Shown here one piece after another: positions 49,975 to 58,869 of a stretch of 64,000 nucleotides of DNA. Each line of letters opens with the position of its first letter. The stretch's first letter is position 1. The DNA is from ASV31 sp965229765 (GTDB lineage: Bacteria; Pseudomonadota; Alphaproteobacteria; Rhodobacterales; Rhodobacteraceae), in contig CBDDJT010000002.1 of the NCBI GenBank assembly GCA_965229765.1, positions 682,001 through 746,000 of the forward strand, in the 5' to 3' direction. A program made the position numbers and the translations under genes. The notes under the pieces were generated by a model. The model was not told the origin of the DNA. It did no database searches and saw only the letters and a list, made by a program, of their open reading frames with translations.

Positions 49975-50003
49975 CATATAGAGGAGCGCGGGTGAGTCTC
50001 CAA
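49975..50003 (-). promoter_or_regulatory. Sigma-70 type promoter of uvrA
   Basis: On the minus strand TTGGAG (complement of 49998-50003) and TATATG (complement of 49975-49980) are separated by 17 bases. Transcription would begin near 49968, leaving a short leader of about 20 bases before uvrA. Confidence 0.55.
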
Positions 50004-50014
50004 TCCAAAAATAA

Positions 50015-50029
50015 GAACATAAAGTGAAC
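50015..50029 (-). promoter_or_regulatory. LexA (SOS) box upstream of uvrA
   Basis: On the minus strand the sequence is GTTC-ACTTTAT-GTTC, an exact match to the alphaproteobacterial LexA consensus GTTC-N7-GTTC. It lies 67 bases before the uvrA start and just upstream of its predicted -35. SOS control of uvrA through this motif is known in Rhodobacter. Confidence 0.88.
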
Positions 50030-50051
50030 GGTCGCATGGCGCCTTCACCTC

Positions 50052-50079
50052 TTTACATTCGAGAAATTGAATATATATC
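50052..50079 (+). promoter_or_regulatory. Possible promoter of the rhodanese gene
   Basis: TTTACA (50052-50057) and TATATC (50074-50079) are separated by 16 bases in an AT-rich stretch. The ATG of the rhodanese-like gene lies 30 bases after the -10 element. Confidence 0.5.
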
Positions 50080-50108
50080 TGCGGCAACCGAATGATGGAG
50101 CCCTGGAC

Positions 50109-50471
50109 ATGTTCAGCCTTCTGAGCCGCGGCGGGTCCGCCGTGCAAAGCATACCCGCCGCAGAGGCGATTTCGCGTGTTGCCGATGGCAGCCTGACGCT
50201 TGTGGACATCCGCGACCCGATGGAGCGGCGGATGACCGGCACGGCGAAGGGAGCGGTGACGATCCCGATGGCGGCCTTCCGGATGAAGGCCGACCCGCGC
50301 AGCCCCGAATGCCACCCGGCGCTGGATGTGGACCGGCCCTTGGCGCTTTATTGCGCGTCGGGGGCGCGATCGCAGATGGCGGCGTCGATGCTGCTGGAGA
50401 TGGGGTATCGCGAGGTCTACAACCTTGGCGGACTGGGCCACTGGACGGCGGCGGGCGGCGCGCTGGCCTGA
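50109..50471 (+). CDS. Single-domain rhodanese-like protein
   Basis: The 120-residue product is one rhodanese domain, with TLVDIRDPMERRMTGTAKGAV (in parts), the active-site cysteine in LYCASGARSQMAA and the closing YNLGGLGHWTAAGG. Such proteins transfer sulfane sulfur to acceptors such as cyanide or thioredoxin. GGAG lies eight bases before the ATG at 50109; an upstream TTG would add 14 residues without homology. It is divergent from uvrA and convergent with lpdA. Confidence 0.92.
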   Translation: MFSLLSRGGSAVQSIPAAEAISRVADGSLTLVDIRDPMERRMTGTAKGAVTIPMAAFRMKADPRSPECHPALDVDRPLALYCASGARSQMAASMLLEMGYREVYNLGGLGHWTAAGGALA

Positions 50472-50484
50472 CCGGCGCGGACAC

Positions 50485-50505
50485 GGGGCGCGGTATGCGC
50501 GCCCC
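50485..50505. terminator. Possible terminator between rhodanese gene and lpdA
   Basis: A perfect 8-base stem GGGGCGCG/CGCGCCCC closes a 5-base loop. On the plus strand it is followed by TGCCCTTCTTC. It lies midway between the two convergent stops and could serve either gene. The U tract is weak. Confidence 0.4.
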
Positions 50506-50514
50506 TGCCCTTCT

Positions 50515-51912
50515 TCAGATGTGGATGACGCGGTCGTAGGCGTCTAGCACGCTTTCGTGCATCATTTCCGACAGCGTCGGGTGCGGGAAGACGGTGTTCA
50601 TCAGGTCTTCTTCTGTCGTCTCCAGCGTGCGGCCGACCACGTAGCCCTGGATCAATTCCGTCACCTCGGCCCCGATCATGTGCGCGCCCAGAAGTTCGCC
50701 CGTCTTGGCGTCGAAGACGGTCTTGACCATGCCCTCGGCCTCGCCCAGCGCGATGGCCTTGCCGTTGCCGATGAAGGGGAAGCGGCCCACGCGGACCTGA
50801 TGGCCCTTTTCCTTGGCCTGCGCCTCGGTCAGGCCGACGCTGGCGACCTGCGGGTGGCAATAGGTGCAGCCGGCGATGGCGTCGGGGTCGACCGCGTGGA
50901 CGTGGTTCTTGCCCGCGACCAGTTCGGCGACCATCACGCCTTCATGGCTGGCCTTGTGCGCAAGCCATGGCGCGCCGGCCACGTCGCCGATGGCATAGAG
51001 ACCTTCGACGCCGGTGCGGCACCAGGGATCGGTCACCACATGGGTGCGGTCGACCTTTACGCCCAGTTTCTCCAGCCCCAGGCCTTCCACGTTTCCAACA
51101 ATTCCGACGGCGGATATCACCGTATCGAAGGTGTGGGTTTCCGTTTTCCCATCTTTCTCGATATGGGCGGTGACCTGGCCCTTGGCACGGTCCAGCTTCT
51201 TGACCATCGCCTTTTCGAGGATGGTCATACCCTGCTTCTGAAAGCTCTTTTTCGCGAAGGCCGAGATTTCGGCATCCTCGACCGGCAGGATGCGGTCCAT
51301 CACCTCGACCACGGTGGTGTCGGCGCCGAGCGTGTTGAAGAAGCTGGCGAACTCGATCCCGATGGCGCCCGATCCGATGACCAGCAGCTTCTTGGGCATA
51401 CGGGGCGGCGTCAGGGCGTGCTTGTAGGTCCAGACCAGATCGCCGTCGGCCTCCAGCCCCGGAAGTTCCCGGGCACGGGCGCCGGTGGCCAGGATGATGG
51501 CCTTTGCGGTCAGTTCCTCGGTTCCCTTGTCGGTCCTGACGCTGACGCGGCCCTTGGCGGGCAGCGTCGCATCGCCCATGACGACGGTGACCTTGTTCTT
51601 CTTCATCAGGTGGCCGACGCCCGAGTTGAGCTGCTTGGCCACGCCGCGCGAGCGTTTGACAACGGCGTCGAGGTCATAGCCGATGCCCTCTGCCTTCAGC
51701 CCGAATTCCTTGGCGCGGTGCATCAGGTGGAACACTTCGGCCGAGCGCAGCATGGCCTTCGTGGGGATGCAGCCCCAGTTCAGGCAGATGCCGCCCATGT
51801 GCTCTCGTTCCACGATGGCGACCTTGAGCCCAAGCTGCGCGCCGCGGATGGCGGCCACGTAGCCGCCGGGCCCTGCCCCGATCACGATCATGTCGTAGGT
51901 CGTCGTCGCCAT
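50515..51912 (-). CDS. lpdA: Dihydrolipoyl dehydrogenase
   Basis: The 465-residue flavoprotein reoxidises dihydrolipoamide in 2-oxo acid dehydrogenase complexes. It has the FAD motif GAGPGGYVAA, the redox pair Cys43/Cys48 in GGICLNWGCIP, the NAD motif VIGSGAIGIEFA, and the C-terminal His-Glu pair in HPHPTLSE (HPTLSE). The start at 51912 is favoured because GGGGA is spaced five bases before it; an ATG two codons upstream (51918) is the alternative. No other subunit gene of these complexes is adjacent. A long palindrome precedes it. Confidence 0.94.
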   Translation of the reverse strand: MATTTYDMIVIGAGPGGYVAAIRGAQLGLKVAIVEREHMGGICLNWGCIPTKAMLRSAEVFHLMHRAKEFGLKAEGIGYDLDAVVKRSRGVAKQLNSGVGHLMKKNKVTVVMGDATLPAKGRVSVRTDKGTEELTAKAIILATGARARELPGLEADGDLVWTYKHALTPPRMPKKLLVIGSGAIGIEFASFFNTLGADTTVVEVMDRILPVEDAEISAFAKKSFQKQGMTILEKAMVKKLDRAKGQVTAHIEKDGKTETHTFDTVISAVGIVGNVEGLGLEKLGVKVDRTHVVTDPWCRTGVEGLYAIGDVAGAPWLAHKASHEGVMVAELVAGKNHVHAVDPDAIAGCTYCHPQVASVGLTEAQAKEKGHQVRVGRFPFIGNGKAIALGEAEGMVKTVFDAKTGELLGAHMIGAEVTELIQGYVVGRTLETTEEDLMNTVFPHPTLSEMMHESVLDAYDRVIHI

Positions 51913-51931
51913 GTTCATCCCCGGCTTGCAA

Positions 51932-51957
51932 AAGATAGTTTGACGTTAAACTATCTT
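51932..51957. promoter_or_regulatory. Perfect 10-bp-arm palindrome upstream of lpdA
   Basis: AAGATAGTTT (51932-51941) and AAACTATCTT (51948-51957) are exact inverted copies around GACGTT. It starts 20 bases upstream of the lpdA start, where a promoter is expected. The TTTGACGTTAAA core resembles operators of MarR-family regulators. No T tract follows in either direction, so a terminator is unlikely. Confidence 0.7.
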
Positions 51958-52027
51958 CACGGACCGTTCAATCGGCCCGGCATGAAGCTTTGGCATAGCC
52001 GCCCTGCGTCAGGGTCGGGCCTGAGGA

Positions 52028-52597
52028 TCAGGCGCCCACGGCTTCAAGCGCCAGACGATATCCGCCCGCATCCACGAATTCCGCCTCGGGACCGGTCGAA
52101 GCACGCGAAAGCGCCGCGTTCCGCGAGGGGAACCGGCCGAAGCGGCGGATGATCTCTCGGTGGGCGCAGGCGTGGCGGACAAATCCGGCGCCGGCTTCGG
52201 GCATCCGCGTGGCCATCAGCCGCACCGCGCGTTCCTGATCCGAGAGGCATTCCGAATGGGTCAGCGGCATGTAGAAGAAGTGCCGCGCAGGCGGGTCTAT
52301 CGCCAGATCCCAGTTGCGCGACAGCGCCATCTTGGTGGCCGCCAGCGCCAGACGGTCGCTGGAGAACGCGCGCCCGGTGTCGCGGAACATGTTGCGGGAG
52401 AACTGGTCGTTCAGGATGATGTAGGCAAGGGACCCGCTGGGATATGTAAGCCAGAGGCTGAGCGCGCCATCCTGTGCCCGTTCCCACGTGTCGAGAAAGC
52501 GGTCACGGACGATTTCGTCCAGTTCGCCGCCCTTGTACCAGCCAGTCGGGCCGATTTCATCGAGCCAGAAGGACAGGACGTCTTCAGGTTGTGCCAT
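52028..52597 (-). CDS. DUF924 family protein
   Basis: The 189-residue product matches DUF924: EDVLSFWLDEIGPTGWYKGG at the N terminus in parts, then the hallmark ILNDQFSRNMFRDTGRAF and FFYMPLTHSECLSDQE. It is a helical, TPR-like cytoplasmic protein of unknown function, common in proteobacteria. The ATG ending at 52597 has GAGGAG seven bases upstream; a GTG two codons before is spaced too closely to it. It is upstream of no obvious partner; MFS permease gene precedes it on the same strand. Confidence 0.9.
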   Translation of the reverse strand: MAQPEDVLSFWLDEIGPTGWYKGGELDEIVRDRFLDTWERAQDGALSLWLTYPSGSLAYIILNDQFSRNMFRDTGRAFSSDRLALAATKMALSRNWDLAIDPPARHFFYMPLTHSECLSDQERAVRLMATRMPEAGAGFVRHACAHREIIRRFGRFPSRNAALSRASTGPEAEFVDAGGYRLALEAVGA

Positions 52598-52650
52598 GGG
52601 CACTCTCCTCGGTCAGAATGCCCCCCAGTTGGGCGAGCGTCACAAAACTG

Positions 52651-52659
52651 TTATCCACA
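52651..52659 (+). promoter_or_regulatory. Perfect DnaA box
   Basis: TTATCCACA matches the DnaA box consensus at all nine positions. It is alone in the 79-base gap between the DUF924 gene and the MFS gene, with no second box nearby and no AT-rich unwinding element, so it is not an origin. Confidence 0.5.
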
Positions 52660-52676
52660 GGCAACCCGGCTTGTCA

Positions 52677-53948
52677 TCAGGCCGCCCCCCTTGTGTCTTC
52701 CGTGCCATCATCGGCGTTGTCGATCGCCCATTCCGTTGCGACCTCTACGGCGACGGCGGTCGCGGTGGGCATGACCGAGACATAGGCGCCGGTCTCGTCG
52801 ACCGGGGTCGAGGCCCGCTGGGTCATCCGGTATGCGGCATAGATGGCTATGGCGAGCATCAGCGTGGCGACGAAGCCCCAGAAGCCCGCCGCCGGGCCCA
52901 AGGTGTTCATCAGCCAGCCTGTCAGGACCGGGCCGGCGATGGCGCCCAGCCCGTTGATGAAGATCAGCCCGCCCGAGGCCGCGGCCATGTCGTCGGGGTC
53001 GAGGTAATCGTTCAGGTAGGCGATCAGCAGCGAATAGAGCGGGTTCGCAACGCCCCCGATCAGGAAACCCACGACCAGCAGCGCCTGGAAGCTGGCGCCG
53101 AACGCCAGCCCCCCGATCGCGGCCACGCCCCCGATCACGCCGGTGGCAAGGATCAGCAGGCGGCGGTCCATCCGGTCGCTGATCCAGCCGATGGGGAATT
53201 GCAGCACCAGCGGGCCGATGAAGATGGCCGAGACGAAGGCCGATATCTGCGCGACGCTCAGCCCCGCCTCTGTCCCGTAGACCGACGCCATGCCGAACAG
53301 CGCCGAGAACACCCCCCCCAGAAGCGTCATGCCCACGAAGGTGAGCGGCGAGTTGCGGAACAGCTCGCCCAGGCTCATCGGCTTGGTGGTCTCGAAGGCG
53401 GGCGTGGGCGAGATCGACAGCAGGATCGGCGCGAAAGCCAGCGACACGAGCACCGAGGGGATGATGAAGATGGTATAGCTGGCCGCGTCGCCCATTCCGA
53501 GGATCGCCTGCCCCGTCACGATGCCCGCCATCTGCACGATCATGTAGGCCGAAAGCGTCTGGCCGCGGGTCTCGTTCGTGGCCGAGTTGTTCAGCCAGCT
53601 TTCGGCGGTGACGTAGACGCCCGACAGGCACAGCCCCACCAGCACGCGGAAAAGCACCCAGACATAGGGATCGGTGATGACCGGAAAGAGGATCAGCACC
53701 GCCGACAGAAGCGAGCCCAGCGCGGCGAAGACGCGGACATGGCCCACGCGGCGGATCATCTCGGGCGCGGCGCGCGATCCGAACAGGAACCCCAGGAAAT
53801 AGGCCGAGGTGATGAGCGAAAGCTCGAAGGTTGAAAAGCCTTCGATGCCGCCGCGCACGCCCATGAGTGTCGCCTGAAGGCCGTTGCCGACCATCAGGAA
53901 CCCCATGCCGAGCAGGAGCGCCCAGGAATTTCCAAGAACCCGCAGCAT
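52677..53948 (-). CDS. MFS family transporter
   Basis: The 423-residue product has twelve predicted membrane helices. The intracellular loop 2-3 motif appears as GFLFGSRAAPEMIRRVGHVRVF, a variant of the MFS GxxxDRxGRR pattern; a second half-motif GWISDRMDRRLL follows helix 8. The layout resembles the YcaD/UMF-like group of putative transporters. No substrate can be assigned, and neighbours give no hint. Confidence 0.9.
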   Translation of the reverse strand: MLRVLGNSWALLLGMGFLMVGNGLQATLMGVRGGIEGFSTFELSLITSAYFLGFLFGSRAAPEMIRRVGHVRVFAALGSLLSAVLILFPVITDPYVWVLFRVLVGLCLSGVYVTAESWLNNSATNETRGQTLSAYMIVQMAGIVTGQAILGMGDAASYTIFIIPSVLVSLAFAPILLSISPTPAFETTKPMSLGELFRNSPLTFVGMTLLGGVFSALFGMASVYGTEAGLSVAQISAFVSAIFIGPLVLQFPIGWISDRMDRRLLILATGVIGGVAAIGGLAFGASFQALLVVGFLIGGVANPLYSLLIAYLNDYLDPDDMAAASGGLIFINGLGAIAGPVLTGWLMNTLGPAAGFWGFVATLMLAIAIYAAYRMTQRASTPVDETGAYVSVMPTATAVAVEVATEWAIDNADDGTEDTRGAA

Positions 53949-54032
53949 CGCTGCCTCCGCGCCCGATAGGTCGGACCCTAGACGAGGCCCGAACCGCTTG
54001 CCTGTTTCAGTCGCGACTCAATCGGTCGCGTT

Positions 54033-55076
54033 TCAACCGCGCGGTAGCAGAAGCGAGGCGTCGCCGTAAGAGAAGAAGCGATACTCGCTGGCGATGGCAT
54101 GGGCGTAAACCTGCCGAATGCGCCCGGACCCCATGAAGGCCGAGACCAGCATCATCAGCGTGGATTTCGGCAGGTGGAAATTCGTCATCAGCGCGTCCGA
54201 GATCCGAAAGCGGTGGCCGGGCGTGATGAAGATGTCGGTATCGCCCTGCCATGGCGGCAGGGTGCCGTCCGGCGCGGCGGCGGTTTCGATCAGGCGCAAC
54301 GCGGTGGTGCCCACGGGGATGATGCGGCCGCCGGCGGCGCGGGTGGCGTTGATCTCGACCGCGGCGCCCGGCGTGATCTCTCCCCATTCGGAATGCATCC
54401 GGTGCTGGCTGACGTCGTCGACCTTGACTGGCAGGAAGGTGCCCGCGCCCACGTGCAGGGTGACATGGCTGAAGGTGACGCCACGGGCCGCCAGCGCGGC
54501 CATCAGCGCATCGTCGAAGTGAAGCGAGGCGGTGGGCGCGGCCACGGCGCCGGATCGGCGGGCCCAGATGGTCTGGTAGTCCTCGGCGTCCCGCGCGTCG
54601 GCGGCGCGGCGCCCGGCGATATAGGGCGGCAGGGGCATGGCGCCCGCCTGTGCCAGCGCGGCGTCGAAATCGTCGCCCGAGAGGTTGAAGCGCAGGCGCG
54701 CGGCGCCGTCATTGTGCGACAGGCATTCGGCTGACAGGCCGGCGCCGAAGGTCACGGTCTCGCCCGGCCGCAGCTTGCGCAGGGGTTTGACCAGCGCCGA
54801 CCAGCTGCCGTCGGGCTGTGGCTCCAGCAGGGTGGCCTCGATCCTCGCCACGGCCTCGCCCCGCCGGCGGGTGCCGGTCAGGCGCGCGGGGATCACGCGG
54901 GTGTCGTTCAGGACCAGCCGGTCGCCGGGGTTCAGGAAGGACGGCAGGTCGATGGCGCGGGCGTCGGTCAGCGCATCTGGCGTGGCCACCAGAAGGCGCG
55001 CCGAACTGCGCGGGCGGGCTGGCCGTGTGGCGATCAGTGCCTCTGGCAGGTCGAAATCGAAATCGCTGAGTTTCAT
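54033..55076 (-). CDS. queA: S-adenosylmethionine:tRNA ribosyltransferase-isomerase
   Basis: The 347-residue product makes epoxyqueuosine in tRNA by moving the ribosyl group of SAM to the 7-aminomethyl-7-deazaguanine base. The signatures DFDFDLPEALIATRPARPR, DRLVLNDTRVIPARL, VGAGTFLPVKV, GTTALR and TDIFITPGHRF are present. Its ATG overlaps the stop of the YhdP-like gene by four bases, so it is translationally coupled to it. No other queuosine gene is in the window. Confidence 0.97.
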   Translation of the reverse strand: MKLSDFDFDLPEALIATRPARPRSSARLLVATPDALTDARAIDLPSFLNPGDRLVLNDTRVIPARLTGTRRRGEAVARIEATLLEPQPDGSWSALVKPLRKLRPGETVTFGAGLSAECLSHNDGAARLRFNLSGDDFDAALAQAGAMPLPPYIAGRRAADARDAEDYQTIWARRSGAVAAPTASLHFDDALMAALAARGVTFSHVTLHVGAGTFLPVKVDDVSQHRMHSEWGEITPGAAVEINATRAAGGRIIPVGTTALRLIETAAAPDGTLPPWQGDTDIFITPGHRFRISDALMTNFHLPKSTLMMLVSAFMGSGRIRQVYAHAIASEYRFFSYGDASLLLPRG

Positions 55077-58000
55077 TGCGAGACGCGTTCCGGTGGCGGG
55101 CGGCGGAAGATGTCGCGGAACATCCCCGGGGTCAGGATCGACAGCGGATTGACCTGAACGCGCGGGTTGTCGGCCGAGCCCGTAAGCGTGAAGTTGAACC
55201 CGAAAAGCCCTTCGCCCCGGCGGGTGAACAGCTCTCCGATGCTGTTGACGAAATAGATCGGCGACAAGACGCCCTGCATGTCCATGCGTTCGGTTCCCAG
55301 ATCGTAGCGCCCGTCGAGCGACACGCCCAGCGAGGGGCCGACCGCGGCCGCGTTGTATAGCGTCAGCATGTCGCGCGACAGGGTGAACTCTGCCTCGACG
55401 GTGTCGAGCCCGATGCCCTCGGCGTTCATCTGGTCGATGAGGCCGACGACGCTGATCGCCGACAGAAGCTCGGTCAGCGCGGGGGCCTCGACGAGGCGGG
55501 TGCCGCGCACCTCGACCCGGCCGTCCTGCAAACCGGGCCCCGAAGGCCGCAGCACGAGGTCCAGCGCGCCGCCGCGCATGTTGCGCAGGACGCCCGCGTC
55601 GGCCATCGCGCGCCCGGCGTCCTGGCTGGTGATACGCACTGCGCTGCCGCCGGGTTCGGGCAGGACGCGACCGGTGATCTGGGTGCCCCCGTTCACGCGC
55701 GCCGTGAAGGGGCCGTCAAGACCGCGATCGGTGCCGAAGCTGCCGGCGAAATCGGTCAGGCGGATCGAATCGGTGATCACGAGGCTGTCGAGCCGCACTT
55801 CGAGCGGCGCGCCTCCCTCGTCCTCGCCGCCATCGGTCGCGGCGCCGCGGATATCGGCGGTGCCGCTGCCGATCAGGATCTGCGGCGGGCGGTCTGCCCC
55901 CCTGCCCTCGATGGTGATCTGGGCGTCGAGCCAGCCGCCGGCCTGAACCCGCGCAAAGCGCGCCTCGTCTAGCCCGCCGTCCTGCCGCAGGGTGACGGTG
56001 CCCGCCGCGCTGAGCCCCGGCGCGTCAAGGTCAAGCCGCGTGACGACCGGGCGCGCGCCCAGCGTCGCCTCTACCTCCAGCCGGCCGGTGGTGGCCGCGG
56101 GCTTGGTCCAGCCAAGGGCCGCGACATTCAGCGTGGCGCGGTTGAGGTCCGAGATCATGCGCACGGTGGGCGGTTCGCCCTGCACAAGGTCGAGGTCGAA
56201 CTGGCCCGTGGCGACACCGCGCACGCTGTCGCGCGGCAGCGCGATGCCGAATTCATCGAGGAAGGCCTGCGAAAGCTCGACCGTGCCCTCGACCCGGCTG
56301 CGGTCGCGGCCCTCGGGGCCAAGCCGCTTGACCCATGTGGCGTCGACGGTGGCCTGCCCGACCCGGGCCGGACCGCCGATCTCTATGCCCTGCGGATCGG
56401 CGCGCAGCGCAAGGCGGTCCGCGGTCAGCACATGGCCCTCGACCAGCGTTTCGGACCGCACGTCGGTCAGGATGCCGCGCACGGTATAGTCAAGATCGTC
56501 GGGGTGGATCTTCTTGACGATGTCAAAGGCCAGCGCGGCCTCGATCAGGGCGGTGCCGGTCGCTTCCTCGGTGCTGCGGCCGGCCTTTTGCATGAGCTCG
56601 AACGGCGGCAGGTCCAGCAGCGACAGGGTGGCCGGGATCGGCCCCTGCCCGCGCAGGGCAAAATTGGCGCGCGACGGCTTGGCCGTGACGTCTGGGATTT
56701 GCAGGACGGTGCCCCTGACGTCCACGCGCCCGCCGCCGGGGGCCGTGACGTGGCCCTCTTCCAGCACCATGGTGTAGGCGTCGTTCAGGACGCTGGCATA
56801 GCCTGCCGCGTCCTCGACCGGCGGCAGGTGGGGCATGTATTGCACCACGCCATCGCGGAACTTGTAGCTGACCGAAAGGCGCGGCACGTCGTCGGGATCG
56901 GCCCGCAGCGCCGCCTGCACGTCGTAGATGCCCACGCTCTGAAGATTTTCGGTAAGCCACGCCCGGGTGCCGCGGGCAAAGGCCACGGGCCAGAGCGCCA
57001 GAAGCCGTTCGGGCGCGATCTGGTTCAGCCCCATGTCCATCGCCACGCGCCAGCCGCCGGCATCGGCGGCGACACGGCCCTGCCCGACAAAGTGGCTTTC
57101 CCCGTCCATCAGCGCAATCTGTCCGATGTCGAGCGTGAAGGGATCGAGACGCAGGCGGAAATCGAGCGCCGCGTCGCTGAAGCTTGCGGGTTGCTGGAAC
57201 AGGCCGTCTGGATCGAGCGTCAGGGTTTCGGCGCGAAACTGGCCCACCAGCGCGCCGGGCCATCCCGACTGAAACTCTCGCAGATAGGCGTGGCCCTCGG
57301 CGGTAACGCGGGCGATGTCGCTGTCGAGCGTCAGCCGGTCCATGGCGATCCGCTGGGTGGCGGGGTCGAAGGCAAAAAGCGCCTCGGCCCCGGCAAATCG
57401 CACGGGGCGCGCGCCCGGATCGGGTTGCAGGGCGCCGGCGCCGATTTCAAGGCTGCCGCTCAGCGCGGCGATATCCCCGCCATCGCTGAACTGGGCGTCA
57501 AGCGAGCCCGAGATCGGGGCGTCGAGCACTTCGAGAAAGGAGAGCACGGGCGATTGCGCGGCGATGTCGGCGGCAGAGGCATTGTCGAATCGCGCGGTCA
57601 GGCGCGCCGCGCCCGTGCCCTTCAGCGCAACAAGCGACATTTCAAGGGCGGCGAGATCCTCGGTCCCGTTGAACACCTCGGCGGTGATGCGGATCACCAC
57701 GTCGCCTTCGGAATTGCCCACCTCGACCCGCCCGCCGGTGACCTGCCAGATGCGGCCCGAGCGTGCGTCTTCAAGCGTTATGGTCAGTTCGTCCGCGTCG
57801 ATGCGCGACACACCCGAGAGCGGGTCGGCGGCAAATGCCTTGTCGAGGCTGTCCAGAACGCCGGCCAGTGTGCCGCTGGTGCCCAGCCCACCCCCGAAGG
57901 AAAGATCGAAGGTCCCGTCGGTGCGGCGGCGCAGCGTGATCTGCGCCCCCGACAGGCGCAGGCGGCGCGGCTCGAACTCTCCCTGCACAAGCGCGGCGCC

Positions 58001-58354
58001 GTCCAGGCGTGCGCCAACGCTGTTCAGGCGGGCGATCTCCGCGCCCTGCGCGTCGAAGACGCCGACGTTCTGGAACACCATCCGCGGCAGCGCAGTGGTC
58101 GAGATTTCGAGACTGGCGCCGCCCAGTGTCACGCGCGGCCCGTCGAGCCCGGCGTTCAGACGTGTCTCGGCCCGCTGCGTCACCCAGTCGGGCAGGCGCA
58201 GGTCGCGATCGGTCAGGGTCAGACCGGCAGTCACGACAAGCACCCCGAACAGGACCGCGATCGCAAGCGCGCTGCGCCAAAGCCAGCGCAACGGCCGCCG
58301 ACGGCCCGCCACCGGGCCATCAAGCGGGCCCGCGGGTGCGACCTGCCCTTTCAT
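55073..58354 (-). CDS. YhdP/AsmA-like inner-membrane-anchored giant protein
   Basis: The 1093-residue product has one N-terminal membrane helix (about 25-46) and a very long beta-rich periplasmic part with AsmA-like and YhdP-type (DUF3971) features, including the C-terminal LLSAISVVGLIDQMNAEGIGL and GPSLGVSLDGRYDLGTERMDMQG (in parts). Relatives form bridges that move phospholipid to the outer membrane. A closing Pro- and Arg-rich tail follows. queA overlaps its end. Confidence 0.87.
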   Translation of the reverse strand: MKGQVAPAGPLDGPVAGRRRPLRWLWRSALAIAVLFGVLVVTAGLTLTDRDLRLPDWVTQRAETRLNAGLDGPRVTLGGASLEISTTALPRMVFQNVGVFDAQGAEIARLNSVGARLDGAALVQGEFEPRRLRLSGAQITLRRRTDGTFDLSFGGGLGTSGTLAGVLDSLDKAFAADPLSGVSRIDADELTITLEDARSGRIWQVTGGRVEVGNSEGDVVIRITAEVFNGTEDLAALEMSLVALKGTGAARLTARFDNASAADIAAQSPVLSFLEVLDAPISGSLDAQFSDGGDIAALSGSLEIGAGALQPDPGARPVRFAGAEALFAFDPATQRIAMDRLTLDSDIARVTAEGHAYLREFQSGWPGALVGQFRAETLTLDPDGLFQQPASFSDAALDFRLRLDPFTLDIGQIALMDGESHFVGQGRVAADAGGWRVAMDMGLNQIAPERLLALWPVAFARGTRAWLTENLQSVGIYDVQAALRADPDDVPRLSVSYKFRDGVVQYMPHLPPVEDAAGYASVLNDAYTMVLEEGHVTAPGGGRVDVRGTVLQIPDVTAKPSRANFALRGQGPIPATLSLLDLPPFELMQKAGRSTEEATGTALIEAALAFDIVKKIHPDDLDYTVRGILTDVRSETLVEGHVLTADRLALRADPQGIEIGGPARVGQATVDATWVKRLGPEGRDRSRVEGTVELSQAFLDEFGIALPRDSVRGVATGQFDLDLVQGEPPTVRMISDLNRATLNVAALGWTKPAATTGRLEVEATLGARPVVTRLDLDAPGLSAAGTVTLRQDGGLDEARFARVQAGGWLDAQITIEGRGADRPPQILIGSGTADIRGAATDGGEDEGGAPLEVRLDSLVITDSIRLTDFAGSFGTDRGLDGPFTARVNGGTQITGRVLPEPGGSAVRITSQDAGRAMADAGVLRNMRGGALDLVLRPSGPGLQDGRVEVRGTRLVEAPALTELLSAISVVGLIDQMNAEGIGLDTVEAEFTLSRDMLTLYNAAAVGPSLGVSLDGRYDLGTERMDMQGVLSPIYFVNSIGELFTRRGEGLFGFNFTLTGSADNPRVQVNPLSILTPGMFRDIFRRPPPERVSQ

Positions 58355-58407
58355 TTCCGCGCGATCATCCTAGAACGGTCACGAAACGAAACCGAAAGGA
58401 TAGCCTG

Positions 58408-58869
58408 ATGGTCGATGCCGGACATTCCGCCCCCGATTTCACTTTGCCCCGTGACGGCGGAGACGACGTAACGCTTTCCGCGCTGCGCCCCAAGACCGTC
58501 GTGCTGTATTTCTACCCCAAGGATGACACGTCTGGCTGCACCAAAGAGGCGCAGGGCTTTACCGAGCAGATGTCCGCCTTCGAGGCCGCAGGCGCGGTTG
58601 TGATGGGCGTGTCCAAGGACAGCGTGGCCAAGCACGACAAGTTCCGCGACAAGTACGATCTGGGCGTGATCCTTCTGTCTGACGCCGAAAGCGACGTGTG
58701 CGAAAGATATGGCGTCTGGCAGGAGAAATCCATGTACGGCAAGAAATACATGGGGATCGACCGGTCGACCTTCATCATTGGCGCTGACGGATCGATCGTG
58801 AAGGCGTGGCGCAAGGTCAAGGTGCCGGGCCATGTGGAAGAGGTTCTTGCAGCCGTGCAGGCACTGTGA
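58408..58869 (+). CDS. bcp: Thioredoxin-dependent peroxiredoxin, Bcp/PrxQ type
   Basis: The 153-residue product reduces hydrogen peroxide and organic peroxides. The peroxidatic Cys44 is in KDDTSGCTKEAQGF. The resolving cysteine that E. coli Bcp has five residues later is absent; Cys98 (SDVCERYG) may take that role, as in some PrxQ proteins. AAAGGA lies eight bases before the ATG. It is divergent from the YhdP-like gene and its stop overlaps the GTG of the DUF455 gene. Confidence 0.94.
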   Translation: MVDAGHSAPDFTLPRDGGDDVTLSALRPKTVVLYFYPKDDTSGCTKEAQGFTEQMSAFEAAGAVVMGVSKDSVAKHDKFRDKYDLGVILLSDAESDVCERYGVWQEKSMYGKKYMGIDRSTFIIGADGSIVKAWRKVKVPGHVEEVLAAVQAL

